Of a stretch of 64,000 nucleotides of DNA, positions 45,894-57,784 are shown in pieces. The translations under genes and the position numbers were made by a program. The notes beneath the pieces were generated by a model. The model was not told where the DNA came from and did no database searches. It saw only the letters and a program-made list of their open reading frames with translations. How positions within the stretch are numbered: the first letter of the stretch is position 1; every line of letters starts with the position of its first letter. The stretch lies in assembly GCA_018907035.1 (NCBI GenBank), contig JACCIC010000017.1, positions 310,001 to 374,000 on the forward strand, read 5' to 3'. This stretch comes from Sycobia sp. Sy_11. Lineage: Eukaryota > Arthropoda > Insecta > Hymenoptera > Epichrysomallidae.

Positions 45894-46079
45894 CATCAGC
45901 AACGCTATAATAATTTACATGTGCTTTGTTTATAAACACATTGTAGACCTCCATCGCTGATTAGCACCAATATTTGGAAGCATAAATAGAGCAATGTTAA
46001 ATAACGTAAAAAAAATTTCAAAAAAAAATTTAAATATATAAAAAAGAATGCTTTATATAACGTGATTATAGTTTCAGTT

Positions 46080-46933
46080 TTGGTTCTACCAAAATGGAAC
46101 TGGCTTTAATGCTCGTGAATAATTTGTTCAGCAGTATGAATTAGAGAATTATGGATTTACTAGTGAAAAGTGAGTTCCATTTGAAAATACGTGCGGTTAT
46201 CGATTTTTAGCTGCAAGAGTGAAATGGCAATCAGATTTACAGTGAATTCATTATTATTTATGGTAAAGACTATATAATGGTGCAGATGGTAAGAAGATGG
46301 CGAAAAAATTTTCTTGAGACGTAAGCAAGGTGCTGCGAAAAAGGCAAAAAATGAGTACTTGGCTGGAAAGGTTATGGATATGCTTTTTGACACAAATTAG
46401 GTGTTTTACTGGTGAACTTTCCGGTTTCATGTACTAAAATTAATGCTAATAGATATTGTGAAGTGCTAGAGAATCTCAGAAACGCCATTGAATGGAAGCG
46501 CTCTGGAAAATTGCTAAAATAGTCTTGCTTTTGCATGACAACATTCGGCGTCAATCTGCTGAAATAATAGGAACCTTATTTGAAAAATATTAATGAAAAA
46601 TTTTCAATCATCCACCTCACTCTCTGGACAACGCACTGAGCGATTATTTTCTTTTTTCAAAGTTAAAAGAAAGTTTGGGTACTTAGCACTTCGCCTCAAA
46701 TGATGCAATAGCAAATGTCGTTAAGATTGTAGATCCAAAAATAGGACAGACCATTTCTTAAGGAAGAGTATTTTAAGCTTGAGAACAGATAAAAAAAGGT
46801 ATTGAAGTCCAAGGTAACTACGTAGAAAAATAGATTAAGAATAAAATAATCAAATCAAATTATTTTTATAGGTTAAAACTATTATTTTATTTTTTTCCCA
46901 ACACAGGGAAACTTATTTTTTCAATACCTCTCG
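46080..46933 (+). pseudogene. Degraded mariner (+)
   Basis: An N-terminal segment (FHLKIRAVIDFLAARVKWQS near 46.18 kb) and a catalytic part (LLLHDNIRRQSAEIIGT, then FNHPPHSLDNALSDYFLFSK near 46.52-46.66 kb) lie in different frames with stops. The HDN and ALSDYF aspartates are visible; the middle is lost or scrambled. The 3' end is likely at 46933 (ttcaatacctctcg before TA). Confidence 0.6.
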
Positions 46934-47279
46934 TACTACTTATTGAAACGAACTTAGAGCTTTTACCTACCATAACGTCAAAAGCCCATCTTATTGAACT
47001 GTTTGCATTGCACTTCGATTAATAAACAATGATATTCATGGAGAAGATAGGCTATATTAAGCAACATTAGAATAGTCCTCGTCTAAATTACTTACAACTT
47101 TAGAACGATAATTACAACCGAAGATAATTACTTACAACCTTTCTCGTAGATGCTCCTACAAATATTGGAAAAATAGTTCTGATCAATCTTCTTACTCAAG
47201 TTCATTCAACTGGAAAGATTGTCGTTAGTCTGACTTTATGATAATGTTGGAAGAACTGTATATTCCACTTTTAATTTGA

Positions 47280-48000
47280 CAGTAAGTGATTCATATAGGC
47301 AACAATCAGTCAGTTCTATTTGTAAAAATGGAGTATCGAGAATTTTAACATTATACAAGCAGAACTATAGTGGATTTTTGCATTGATTTATAACTGTAGA
47401 TAAAACATTGGTTCATAAAAATACTCCTAAAAGCAAAAGACAGTAAGAACAATAAATTGAATCATTTGTACCACATCCAAAAATGGGAAAAACAATTATC
47501 GACGAACAAGGTTCTGAATAGTGTTTTTCGAGACGCGAAAATCTTAAATATAAATCTAAAGAATTATCTTCATTGATTATCTGGAAAAGGGTGAAACTAT
47601 TAATGGTCAACACCACGGACAGTTAGTTCAAATTTTGAAAGATGACGTGAAAAATTAACGACCTCACATGACAAAGAAAAAAAATCTTGTTTCAGCACGA
47701 TAACGCACCTGCCCATGCGTCGGCTGTTTTACTGGCTAAAATCAATGAAATAGGATTAAAATACTTCCCCTGCTACCATATCTACTAGATTTAGCCCCTA
47801 GTAACTATCATCAGATTTCCGAATTAAAGTAATTTGGGACAAACAAGGATGTCATCGATGCTGTAAATGAGTAATTTAAGACGTTTCACAAATCAGGCGA
47901 TAGAAATGATATAACTGCATTAGAATGTTGTTATAAAAGGTATATTAGTCTCGATGGAGAGTATGGCAAGAAATAAAGCGAAACAAAAGCGGGAAAAGGG
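47280..48000 (+). pseudogene. Degraded irritans-type mariner (+)
   Basis: Frames encode FITVDKTLVHKNTPKSKRQ and ILFQHDNAPAHASAVLLAKI followed by NEIGLKYFP, typical of irritans mariners. The DLAPSDYYLF region is eroded. Stops and frameshifts throughout; ends not recognised. Confidence 0.6.
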
Positions 48001-48890
48001 AGTATTCTTCCTCAGGCTGGAGATTTTTCACCTCATCCTAGTATAATATGGGATGAATCGACGATGTGTCAGCTTTTATTGAAGCTCTTGATCAAAGCCT
48101 TCAAGATTCGGTCTACCGATTAATAAATGGGCGGAGTAGTTGTTGTTGTTATTGCAGGGGATTTTAGTTAAACATTAGCTATTATTATAACAGGAACTAC
48201 AGCAAATTATTGTTGAAGCATGTTTGCAACTATTACCAATATGAAAAAACGGTCAGGTTTACAACTAATATAAGAGTTCACCTAGGGGGAAGAATTCCAA
48301 CTGTCCATTAAGATTATTAATTGTCGAAAATGGAACTATTTTTGATATTCACGGTTATATTCTTGTAGAAGATTATAATATCTATACAATTTTATATACT
48401 ATAGATGACTTAATTGCTTATATTTACCTAGAGATTTAAAGATTATTAGAAAAATCGTACGACTGGCTTTGCGAAAGATGAATGAATATAACTCGAAACA
48501 TGTCTACATTTAACATTAAAATATTATACTAGGCAAAGTTCCAAGTACAGTTAACGAGTATACTTGTAAATCTATTGCTATCATTATTAATAATCAAGAT
48601 GCTATTCATTTTCCAACAAATTTTTTAAATTCTTTAGATCGTGGAGGATTTATCTCTCTCTCCTATCTGAATCTCAATAATTCCTATAGATCTACCTCTT
48701 CAATTTAATAGATTACAGTTGCCAATAACACTTTTACAATCACAATTAATATATCACACAGAAAGACATTTAGACATATTGCGATGGATTTCGGATCATA
48801 ATATTTTACACTTGTTGCAAATTCTAAAATAGGTAAATCGGAAAATCAATATTAAATAGTTACAAAAAATCTTCTATAACTGGAAGTATT
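48001..48890. other. Unresolved stretch, perhaps a DNA-transposon scrap
   Basis: One reading near 48.56-48.68 kb (YTCKSIAIIINNQD, then NFLNSLDRGGFISLS) faintly resembles the C-terminal end of THAP/P-element-type transposases, which carry an F-x-x-x-x-x-R-G-G-L motif. Nothing else supports this. Confidence 0.25.
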
Positions 48891-48891
48891 A

Positions 48892-50040
48892 GGAGGTGAA
48901 CTTAATTCCCTATCGTTTTTAATGAAAAAAGGACATTTATGATGGAAAATAGATACAGGCGAGCTTAATCAAAATATTTTTCGTCATTTTCTACTACTTT
49001 TTCCCATCTTTCTGGTAATATGACAATACCATCGCGAAAAAACGATGGTGGTTTCCAGGCAATCCAATGGATCGATCTGAATAAGTGGTATTCAGAAGGT
49101 ACTATGCCAGGCGAATACGCTGGATACGGCAGCACTTCCCATTCGAACTCGAACAGGCTGTTTCTAACGGCTTTTGCTACATGTGGTCAAGCGTTATCAC
49201 GCAAGAGAATGACTTTGCACCTATTTCTTACGATTATTGATCTATGTTCGATCAATTTTTGTTGCAAATCATTCAGTTGGCATTTATATACCTCAGCAGT
49301 GACGGTTTCATCCGGTTTTAGCAACTCGTAGTACAGCACAGCCTATCAGTCCCACGAAATGTACAGCAATACTTTTGGCCGTGGGTGTACCGTTTTGGTG
49401 TCGACGTGGACGGTTGGCCTGCGTACACCCATGACTTTTTGAGCTTAGGATTGTCATAGTAGACCCACTTTTCATCAGTCATAATACGCTACAGAAAACT
49501 CTTCTTTTTTGGCCTGACAAGCAAAGACAGTGTGATGCTGTATCGATTCATAATGACGATTTCGGTCAAATCGTATGGAATCTATTTTCCATCTTTATGA
49601 ATCTTTCCCATCGTATGTGAATGTTTGCCAAATCCTCTGTCACTGACTTCTAACTAATTAGCGAGATGTTTTCTCCGTTTGAGCTCAGTTTTCATCTAAT
49701 AATGCTTACAATTATTAACTATCTTCAAACTTTTCGGTTGTCCAGAACGCTCTTTATCATTAACATCAGTATCTCCAGTTGTAAGCCGCTAAAACCACTA
49801 TTTACATGTTTTAAGCAACGGAGCTTGTTCGCCATAACATTCTTGAAGTAATCGATAAGTTTTCGCTACACTTTTTTTCAAATCAAAATAGTGCAGAAAG
49901 ACATATCGAACAAACATGATTCATTTTTCACTAGTCAAAAAATTATAATGTTGACACAAATGATGGCGCCTGTTTAAATTTTCTTCATAAAAGCCAAAAC
50001 TAAATATAGGTACTAGGCACACCAAACTAAGTTCGCCTCG
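48892..50040 (-). mobile_element. Mariner-like element, minus strand, degraded
   Basis: 1149 bp, TA-flanked. Ends GGAGGTGAACTTAATT and (reverse complement) CGAGGCGAACTTAGTT. The minus strand encodes transposase pieces: a VMTDEKWVYYDNPK segment with HGQKYCCTFRG near 49.37-49.49 kb, ILLRDNA near 49.20 kb and AVRNSLFEFEWEVLPYPAYS near 49.14 kb. The third aspartate region reads PSEYHLF, with Glu in place of Asp. Frames are broken. Confidence 0.7.
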
Positions 50041-50224
50041 TAATATTATAATTTAAATATTGCAAGAATTCTGTCACTTATTAATCTCGGGTGAAAAAGA
50101 GAAGAGGGCGCTAGTGGTACTATAAGTTGCATTTTTTAAAAAAGAAAGTTGTACACAAAATATTATGTCAGTACATAAAATTCCATAAGACATTAAAATA
50201 ATTCAAAACATGATGTTCTATAAT

Positions 50225-50720
50225 AACTAAGTTACATATTGGAGGATAGAAGGAAAAGGAAAAAATATTTTTTTAAGGAGAGTAACATTGCTAGGAAAGG
50301 GGATTAAAGAAGAGCTAACAAATTGAACTACGAAACAAACGAATATATAAATATATACAGAAAATATCTGTAGTACAAAAATAAATATTTTAAAAATAAA
50401 AAGGGGTAGTAAACGGAATAATAAAAAGATAAGTTTAAGGATAGAAAAATACTTCACGAAGAGGAGAAGTAGCTATTGGATGGGTTTAATATAATAGGGA
50501 AAGAGCAGATGGAAATAGAGTGAGGGAAGGTTACAGTAGAATAGATTTCGGAAATAAGAACAGGAAAGGATGCTTTATAATCAGAACTTGGAACCTGGCG
50601 AGGGTATAGATAATAAATAAATTAAAGGAATATTTGAACAAATTTGATGTTATTGCTGTATAGGAGATGTGGTTCGAAAATGATAGGAAAAAGTGAATGG
50701 ATTTATATGATTGAATCAAA
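50225..50720 (+). pseudogene. Degraded LINE fragment (end of ORF1, start of endonuclease)
   Basis: + strand pieces read as an ORF1 tail (KILHEEEK, YWMGLI) followed by TWNLARV...INKLKEYLNKFDVIAV and EMWFEND near 50.58-50.70 kb. This resembles the start of an APE endonuclease (WN-A-L and FD-I-x-x-x-ETW). Heavily mutated; clade not assignable. The Leu/Ile/Phe-rich minus frames here are artefacts. Confidence 0.45.
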
Positions 50721-50831
50721 ACTTTTCATATTATTGATTTAATTAAAAGTATTTCCTTTAATCATCCTTTCAATATCAAAATTCATTGTATAATCCTGGT
50801 AGAAATAATATTCATACTTTGAGTAAATGTA

Positions 50832-51776
50832 TTGGGTGTATAAATAAGTTACGCCGTTTTTTATAAAGAAATAAGAATTTCTTGTAAAGGAAAGGTACAA
50901 ATAATGTCATTCACAATATTGCCCATCAATTTCAACTACTTTTGACCACCTTTCGGGCAGGAAGTGGATACCTCACTAATAAATTGCTCTTCTTCTGAGG
51001 GGATCCACGATGATTGACTCATTTCTTCAATTCCTCGTAAGAAGTGAAGTGCTGCTCAGCCAGACCATGAGTCATTGACAGGAATAGATGGTAGTCTGAA
51101 GGAGCAATGTCTGGTGAATACGGCGGGTTGGGTAGGACGTCTCAATTTAGTGCTTCTAACGTTTCCTTTACGATTTTTGCAACAAGTGGCCGAGAGTTGT
51201 CATGCTGAAAAATGACTTTATCCTGCCTTTTGGCATATTGTGGACGTTTAATCTTCAAGGCTGGACTCAATTGCATCAGCTGTTGTTTGTAACGTTTCCC
51301 GGTGACGGTTTGATTGTATTGGAGTAGTTCGTAATATATTTCTCCAAGCTGATCCCACCAAATTCACAGCATTAGCTTCTTGCCGTGAACGTTTGGTCTG
51401 GCCATCGAAGTAGAGGCATGCGTGGGCTTAGCCCATGACTTCCTACGCTTTGGGTTGTGGTAATGAAAACACTTTTCATCTCCCGTCACGATTCGATGTA
51501 GAAATCCTTTGCGATTTTGCCTTTTGAGGAATTGTTCGTAAGCGAATAAGCGACGCTCGACGTCTCTTGGCTTCAGTGCGTAAGGAACCCAATTTCCTTG
51601 CTTTTGGACCATATCTAGAGTTTTAAGGAGTTGTGAAATATCTTTGTGAGTCATTCCTAACTCTTGTGCAAGTTCTTCTTACGTTTGGCACGGATCTTCC
51701 TCCAGTAAAGCTTCCAATTCTGTATCACCATACACTTTAGTCCTTCCATGCGTGTTTTGTCCTCCACGTCACCTAA
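50832..51776 (-). pseudogene. 5'-truncated mariner, minus strand
   Basis: The 3' end starts at 50832 after TA (TTGGGTGTATAAATAAG on +). Minus strand: HDNSRPLVAKIVKETLEALN, SPDIAPSDYHLFLSM and MTHGLAEQHFTSYEELKK (50.98-51.22 kb), preceded by QGNWVPYALKPRDVERRLF and HRIVTGDEKCFHY (51.36-51.65 kb). All three catalytic aspartates are visible, but stops and frameshifts occur and roughly the first 60-80 codons plus the 5' terminal repeat are missing. The same family left a 3' scrap at 61.86-62.11 kb. Confidence 0.75.
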
Positions 51777-52175
51777 TATTTAAAATTCATTTGTCAGTAA
51801 TACTATAAATCGTTGTTTGAGTATCTGTATAATTTTATAATCTGAATTCAACTTTTAAAGAAAAGTTCAAATGTTTTTAGAGCAATCTATTCTTTGGCCC
51901 AAACTTATAATATATACTTTTAAATTAATAAAACATGTATTATATTTATACAAATGTATGTAAAATTATAAAAGGAAAACTGAAAATATTTTTCCTAACA
52001 TATGCGATAAAAAAATAATAAACCTTATCGAAAGTGTGGTTTTGCTTGATGTTTTCTTCTGTATCTTGTGCAACTAAAATAAAACTTTCTTAATATTGTT
52101 AATTTTAAATAAAATTTATTACAAAAGTAGACAAAGATGACTTTACTGAATATTTACGCCATGATATTGTTACAG
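51777..52175. other. AT-rich intron end, nothing recognised
   Basis: Leads into the acceptor at 52175. No other feature. Confidence 0.5.
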
Positions 52176-52392
52176 AATAGTAGCACAAGGGCGCAGTGTT
52201 ATATACGAGAAAGATGTCACATTATTGCCACCAATTACACAAATGGACAAACTGGCCTGTGTTGGTTTGAATTATATCGGACACTGCAAGGAACAAAATA
52301 AAGAGCCTCCATCTAGTCCTGTAATTTTCAGCAAATTTCCGAGCAATATTATCGGTCCTTACGATGATATTCATTTACCGTCAATATCAAAT
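52176..52392 (+). CDS. FAHD2-like gene, next coding exon
   Basis: This is the direct continuation of the exon at 18377-18538: phase fits (two bases plus one), and the joined reading has no gap against the FAHD2 family. The exon encodes LLPPITQMDKLACVGLNY, then GHCKEQN, then PVIFSKFPSNIIGPYDDI. This is the hallmark start of the FAH catalytic domain (D-K-x-x-C-V-G-x-N-Y, then the P-x-x-F-x-K segment that leads into the active site). The acceptor is tattgttacag at 52175 and the donor is AAT|gtaggt at 52393. The metal-binding glutamates and aspartate of the fold would be on later exons, which I do not see before the window end, so the following intron is probably also longer than 11 kb. With the previous exon it brackets an intron of about 33.6 kb made mostly of transposons. 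No stop or frameshift is visible, so this looks like a live host gene. Confidence 0.85.
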
Positions 52393-53301
52393 GTAGGTAT
52401 AAATCATATATGAAAAAAAGTACTACGAAAAAAATTGTCATTAATTTTTTTCATTTATATCCGAGTTTTGTTACATGCTATATAATATGAGACTGATATG
52501 AGATGTTAATAATACCTATTATTCACAACAAATTCCTTTAATTATAATTATATAAATGAAATGTGTTTTAGTTTTCTAGTAATAATCAATAAGTATTTTT
52601 AATTCAACTTAATATCAACATTATCACATATTAATTTGAAGTCGTATTATGAATAATAATATATGATCTGACTTGTAATGATCCGGCTCCTACCTTCTTG
52701 CAGTTTTAATTTTTAGATAATTGTAGGGATCTTATGAAGATGGAGCATCGTGTCGAGACGAGCGGATTGATTAGGTGAATAACTCTTTGAAATTCTTTGA
52801 TATTCTAATAAAAAAAATTACTCTATTTATTCAATAGTTATAAGAAAAATAGGAAAGAATAACAATAAATAATAAAATACGTAGATAATAAGAAATAACA
52901 ATAAATAATAAGAAAAAAAAAATATTATAATGATCGACTATTCTGCTTCGATTTCGCTAATGACTCCCTATAACAAACAAAATAAGGAGATCAAAAATAT
53001 TATAATAATTTACTACTTAATAATTTCTATCATATCATAATCATGTGGCGCGGTAGCGCCACGAAGGCGAGTTTGAGAACCGCCAGCATGGCACAGCCGC
53101 TACGCTTTATTTCTAAATTGAGATTTTGAATTTTCAATTAATGAAGAAAATGATTTATCACTTCATTATCGATAATTTTCCAAAGCATATCTACTATTTA
53201 TGACCGAAAGATTCCTTTCCCGCCGGTATTTTTAGTTAAAAAGCAGTTTTTAATATAAAACACCGTGTGTGACTATAAAAAATTGTCAGAAACACTTTTT
53301 G

Positions 53302-53352
<51 letters not shown>

Positions 53353-53960
53353 TATATAGTAATAGTAACTACACGGCAAAAATTTCAGCACTAAGACCGT
53401 CTAAACTATAGTAATAATCAGCACTAAGACATGTCTATAGTATAGTAAGATCATATATAGTATAGTAAGACGCTTTAGTTTAATAATATGAGGTTATACA
53501 CGAGCGTTCGATGTATTTTGATCGACTTTCCTTCTTCCAACAAACAATTATATTCATCGTATCACTTTTGGTATGTTTTACATATTATAAAAAATTTATA
53601 TAATATTATTTAATAAAAATTTTTTATAATATACTTTCCGAAAGTTCCAAAAATTAATACGAAAATTATTCTATAATTAAAATAGAAATTAGTTCACTGA
53701 TATAGTCATATGTTCTACTAACTTTGATAAAGGGAAGCATAATAAAATTAAATACATCTTATCATGTATTTTATAAAAAATTTATATAATATTATCCTTT
53801 CCGAAAGTTCCAAATATTAATACAAAAATTATTCTACTTTTAACGAAAGTATAATAGTTAAGCGAGTTTATTGTATTCTTAGCATAATAATTTAAATACA
53901 TTCATTTATTTCTATTTATTGAAATACATATCTATTACTCGCCGCTGAGTAACTCATGTT
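52393..53960. other. AT-rich stretch with simple repeats and a GC hairpin
   Basis: Begins with the donor of the 52176-52392 exon. Contains AATAATAA-type simple repeat at about 52850-52925 and (AT)n at 53305-53349. At 53045-53062 there is a perfect hairpin GTGGCGC-ggta-GCGCCAC in a GC-richer patch. The segments at about 53580-53650 and 53765-53840 repeat each other (ataaaaaatttatataatat, tttccgaaagttccaaa). The next FAHD2-like exon was not found. Confidence 0.45.
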
Positions 53961-54040
53961 ATAATTTCCCCCTTCTTCGGAAGCGGAATTTTATTATGTC
54001 TACAATTGAAATTTGCGCTATAAAATGTTCGAAGCATAAA

Positions 54041-55400
54041 TAATTAACTTACGTTTTTTATTCTTGTGACTCGTCGCACCTGCCCGGTCTGAGGAATAAT
54101 TCTCAACGTATACTTAGTTTCTTCGACTTGGTGCTTATGTCTGTCACGACCGATCGCGAAACTCACCAAGTGTCCGCCCTGTAAAACGTAATTATACATT
54201 TTCTTTTTTGTTATTGGCTCGGTTGGCGGTGTATACCACGTTTCTTCGCATATCGGTGTGAGAGGGCGAGATCCCTTTTCGGCGTCCCTTATCTCTGCTA
54301 TAAATGTCAGGTCCAACAATTCTGGTGATGTTGCTCTTGCCCTTTTTGTCGCCGCATCCCGTACTGCCTGTTGTCTCCATCATTCTCGTCTGATGCCGTC
54401 GCCGATGAGGAGAAGGACGATGAAGATGATGACGACAATGATGGTGAAGACGACGACAATGATGATGATGACGACGATGATGATGATGACGACGGCGATG
54501 ATGATGATGAGGAGGAGAGGATTTGGACCTCTTTCCTTTTTGATTTATCGTTGTCTTCCTCAGTCAAATCGATCAGGTCGATTTTTTGTTCCTTGTTTCT
54601 GATCGTTGAGTTTCTCCTTAACGTTATATGTCATGCAGTACTCAGGATTTCATCCTTTAAGTTTCGTGGACGACTCGCGAGTTGCGTTGATGATGGTAGT
54701 GCGTCTGTTGTAGCGATTTGTGGACGTGTCGGTCGTCTTGTCGTCGGTTCCACATTTTCTATGGCTCTCATGGTTGCTACTAACACTTTCTCGAACGTTT
54801 TACTGAAAATTTTCTAGTAGCCTGCAGGCTCGATGAGTCTCCTATTTATATCCCCTTTTGTAAATAATTCGCGAACTTTCGAACATTCTTAAATTTTAAA
54901 ATTTTATTTTTGGAAATTTACCTCTACTCAGCTTTGCTTGTAAAATCGGATTCAGACAAATCGTCTTGTAGTCTCCACCTTATTATTTATCTTTTTCTCC
55001 GTATGGTTCGACTTCTTTTTTGTCTCCTACGTTGGGCTGTTGGTGACCTTCTATTAAATATTATTCTGTATCCAATAAAGGTGATAGCTTCCATACCATA
55101 AACTACTTCTGCATTTGTCTGTTCGTTTACCACTGCAAAGTAACTTCTGAACTGACGTCCGTGACATGTAAAAGCTACTTGAAGTGTACATGTTGATGTC
55201 ACGTTTTGATGTACAGATGGGTATGTTGGGACGTAGTATCGCTGAATTCCGTGTGATCCATGGGTGATAGAAGCGCCTCTACGTAGGAGTATTTCACCGA
55301 CTCTTGGTGAAATTGTAGTTATCAGTGATGCTGTACTTATAGTTCCAAAAATCTGTCGTAGACTTCCAACTCGGCAGGATGGTGTTCAATGGTTGATTGT
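54041..55400 (-). pseudogene. Downstream ORF of the minus gypsy element, function unknown
   Basis: 55.39-54.99 kb is open on the minus strand (LRQIFGTISTASLITTISPR, then TCTLQVAFTCHGRQFRSYF, ending RSRTIRRKR). 54.82-54.31 kb is open with MRAIENVEPTTRRPTRPQ and EEDNDKSKRKEVQILSSSSS, a long Ser run encoded by a (TCN)n-like tract. 54.32-54.04 kb continues in another frame (YNYVLQGGHLVSFAIGRDRH). No signal peptide, transmembrane segment or fusion motif is apparent, so it does not look like env. The Asp-rich frame on the opposite strand of the Ser tract is its shadow. Confidence 0.4.
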
Positions 55401-55469
55401 GAATCTATGGCTGGTTTAACGTATTTTTATTCGTTTCTAAGACGGAAAATCATCTAATTTTTCATCTAG

Positions 55470-56670
55470 TTTTTCATCTTGTTTTATTGCTTTAAGTCGC
55501 TAACGTGTATATGTTTAATTTCTCCCTCTTTATCGTCTTTAAACTCGTATATTACTGGAGAAATTGTTGGTATTACAGTAAATGGTCCCTCGTATTTTGA
55601 CGATAATTTTGGGTTGAATACTGCCTGTTTATTGGATAATTCATGTGTTCTTTTTAACATTATTTTCCAATTCTAGGTATACATTTTCGGCGCCTAAGAT
55701 CGTAATAGTGTGTTTGTTTTTTGTAGATCGTAATATTGTTTTTGTTTTATTATCTAATTGTCTTAAATCGTTGTTTTCTTTAATTTCCACTCCTGATGGA
55801 CGTAATTCGCGCCAAAATTTAAAGAAGCATTTGTATATCCGGTTGATTCGCTAGGAGCGGTATTGTATGTAAGCAAAAGATATTTCTGGTATAAATCGAT
55901 CCCATAATCATTGATTTTCACCTACATATTGTGAAATCATGATACTGTTCACGTGATTTCCTCGTTCTACTGTATTACACTGCGGTGTGTACAGTAGTGA
56001 ACGTCGATGTGTGATTTTAGATTTTTCTAATAATGTTACGAAATCCTTACTTAAAAATTGTCGTCCATTATTCGATATTATTGTATCTGGACATCTATGA
56101 CGTAAGATTATCTATTCTCTTATAGCATTTGTCACAGCTTCTCCAGTGGCTTTACGTAGAGGTCGTAATTCAATCCACTTTGTCATCTTATCTTACATGA
56201 CTAAGAACCATATATTTAGTTTTGTCGAACGCGGTAATGGTCCCATTAGATCGACAGATACAATTTCCCAAGGTTGTTTGATTTACGTTGCATGCATCAT
56301 ACCTACAGGTGTTTGTTGTGTAATTTTATATTTCTGGCATATATCACAAACGGAACGATCTTTTGTAGCCATTATAAACATTCCAGGCCAATAAAATAGT
56401 TTTTCTAGGTGTGCACACATTTTCACCATGCCTAGATGTCCAGGTGTCATTCTGTTCTGATTTTGAAACATATATTTTCCATTGTGATGCTTCGTCTATT
56501 TCATTAAAGTCAAGTGTATGCAATATTTGTTTGTATAGCTTACTATTATTCCCTATATAATAATCAGGATTATTTCTCGAATCGGTTTTGACGGCTGATA
56601 TACATTTTATATACCAGTCCTGTTCGGGTATGTTTAGATTACACAGCTCTACAGGTTTGAGATGCCCCAC
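55470..56670 (-). pseudogene. gypsy integrase region (minus)
   Basis: 56670-56344 reads as the linker before integrase. 56471-56283 carries the zinc finger (GHLGMVKMCAHLEKLFYWPG, CDICQKYK). 56.26-55.87 kb holds the core: VDLMGPLPRSTK (first Asp), then SNNGRQF, where the usual SDNG has Asn in place of the second Asp, then NTVERGN (Glu). 55.67-55.48 kb encodes the GPY/F-like module (KYEGPFTVIPTIS). Frameshifts occur between these parts. Confidence 0.65.
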
Positions 56671-56679
56671 TCAATGGTC

Positions 56680-57777
56680 AAACACTCGAGCTCCGTTGCA
56701 TAACTTCCTTCATCAAAGGCAAAACCGCTAGCGAAATATTCCGTGAGATTAATGGTGTTTTGAAGATAGCACGATATCGCTTCGAACCGCAGAGGAATGG
56801 TTTCGATGATTCAGAGCCGGTGAAAACGACACCATGAATAAGCCAGCCGGCGCAAGACCTGTGACGACGAATACCGTTCAAATCACGGAATTTATCGAGT
56901 TAGACCGGCATGTGGCATCTCGTGACATCGCCCAGGAGATGAGAGTTAGTCAACAAACTATTTACTAATAAATAGTTAAATAAACCATCTGCAGAAGGCC
57001 GGATATAAAAAAAGTTTGATGTTTGGATCTCGCATGATTTGACGCAAAAAAACCTTCTGGACCAAATCAACGACTGCGATGTGCTTCTGAAACTGAACGA
57101 ACTCGACCCATTTTTGAAGCGGATAGTGACTGGCGACGAAAAATGGATCACATACGACAATATCAAGCGAAAACGGCCGTGGTACAAGGCTGATGGACCG
57201 TCCCAAACAGTGGGCCAGCCGGGATTGACGGCCAGGAAGGTTTTGCTGTGTGTTTGGTGGGATTGGAAGGGAATCATCCACTATGAGCTGCTCCCATATG
57301 GCCAGAGGCTCAATTCTACCATCTACTGTGAACAACTGGACCGCTTGAAGGAGGTTATCTATCAGAAGCGTCCGCAATTGGCCAACAGGAAGGGTGTAGT
57401 GTTCAACCTGGACAACGCTAGAACACGCACTTCGTTGATGACTCGTCAGAAGCCACGGGAGTTCAGATGGGAGGTTTTATCGCATCCACCATATAGCCCG
57501 GACATAGCGCCAAATGCTTACTACCTGCCCTTGTCTTTGTCGAACGCCCTTGGTGGTGTAAAGTTGGACTCAAAAGAGGCTTGTGAAAAGTGGCCGTCCG
57601 AGTTCTTCGCAAATAAGGAAAGGGGTTTCTACGAGAGGGGTATTCTGAAGTTGCCGTCTAGATGAAATCAGATTATCGAACAAAACGGCGCATATTTGAA
57701 GCCGACCACTGTAACACTTTTGATAAAACATTGAATGAAGAGCTAAAAAGCGGAAGGAAGATATTTGACAACCTAAT
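56680..57777 (+). pseudogene. cecropia-type mariner nested in the minus gypsy element
   Basis: + strand frames give an N-terminal part (FIKGKTASEIFREINGV; ELDRHVASRDIAQEMRVSQQ) and an open catalytic stretch at 57039-57665. This contains VTGDEKWITYDN (first Asp), LLCVWWDWKGIIHYELLPYG, FNLDNARTRT (second Asp) and YSPDIAPNAYYLP. The third catalytic Asp of the usual SDYH motif is replaced (NAYY). The 3' end is clear (ggaaggaagatatttgacaa, ending in cctaa), giving a TTAGGTTGTCAAATATCTTC terminal repeat. The 5' terminal repeat is missing. The RT-to-RNase H part of the host gypsy is missing at the same place, so one deletion probably removed both. Confidence 0.75.
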
Positions 57778-57784
57778 CTAACCT

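Larger units (their letters stand above)
18539..52175 (+). other. Giant transposon-filled intron of the FAHD2-like gene
   Basis: The region runs from a gtaatg donor to a tattgttacag acceptor and is about 33.6 kb. The two flanking exons are contiguous in protein sequence and compatible in phase, so no coding exon is expected inside. It contains a full-length gypsy element, other gypsy relics, several mariners, a 144-bp palindrome and two inverted hairpin-array repeats. That the two exons are really spliced together is an inference from homology and phase. Confidence 0.7.

Noticed and set aside
48560..48690. P-element/THAP transposase fragment
   Set aside because: Only one weak motif in a short frame; insufficient for a feature call beyond a note.
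54371..54817. Asp-rich plus-strand frame
   Set aside because: It is the antisense of the Ser-rich minus-strand ORF; the surrounding minus frame continues as plausible protein on both sides while the plus frame does not.
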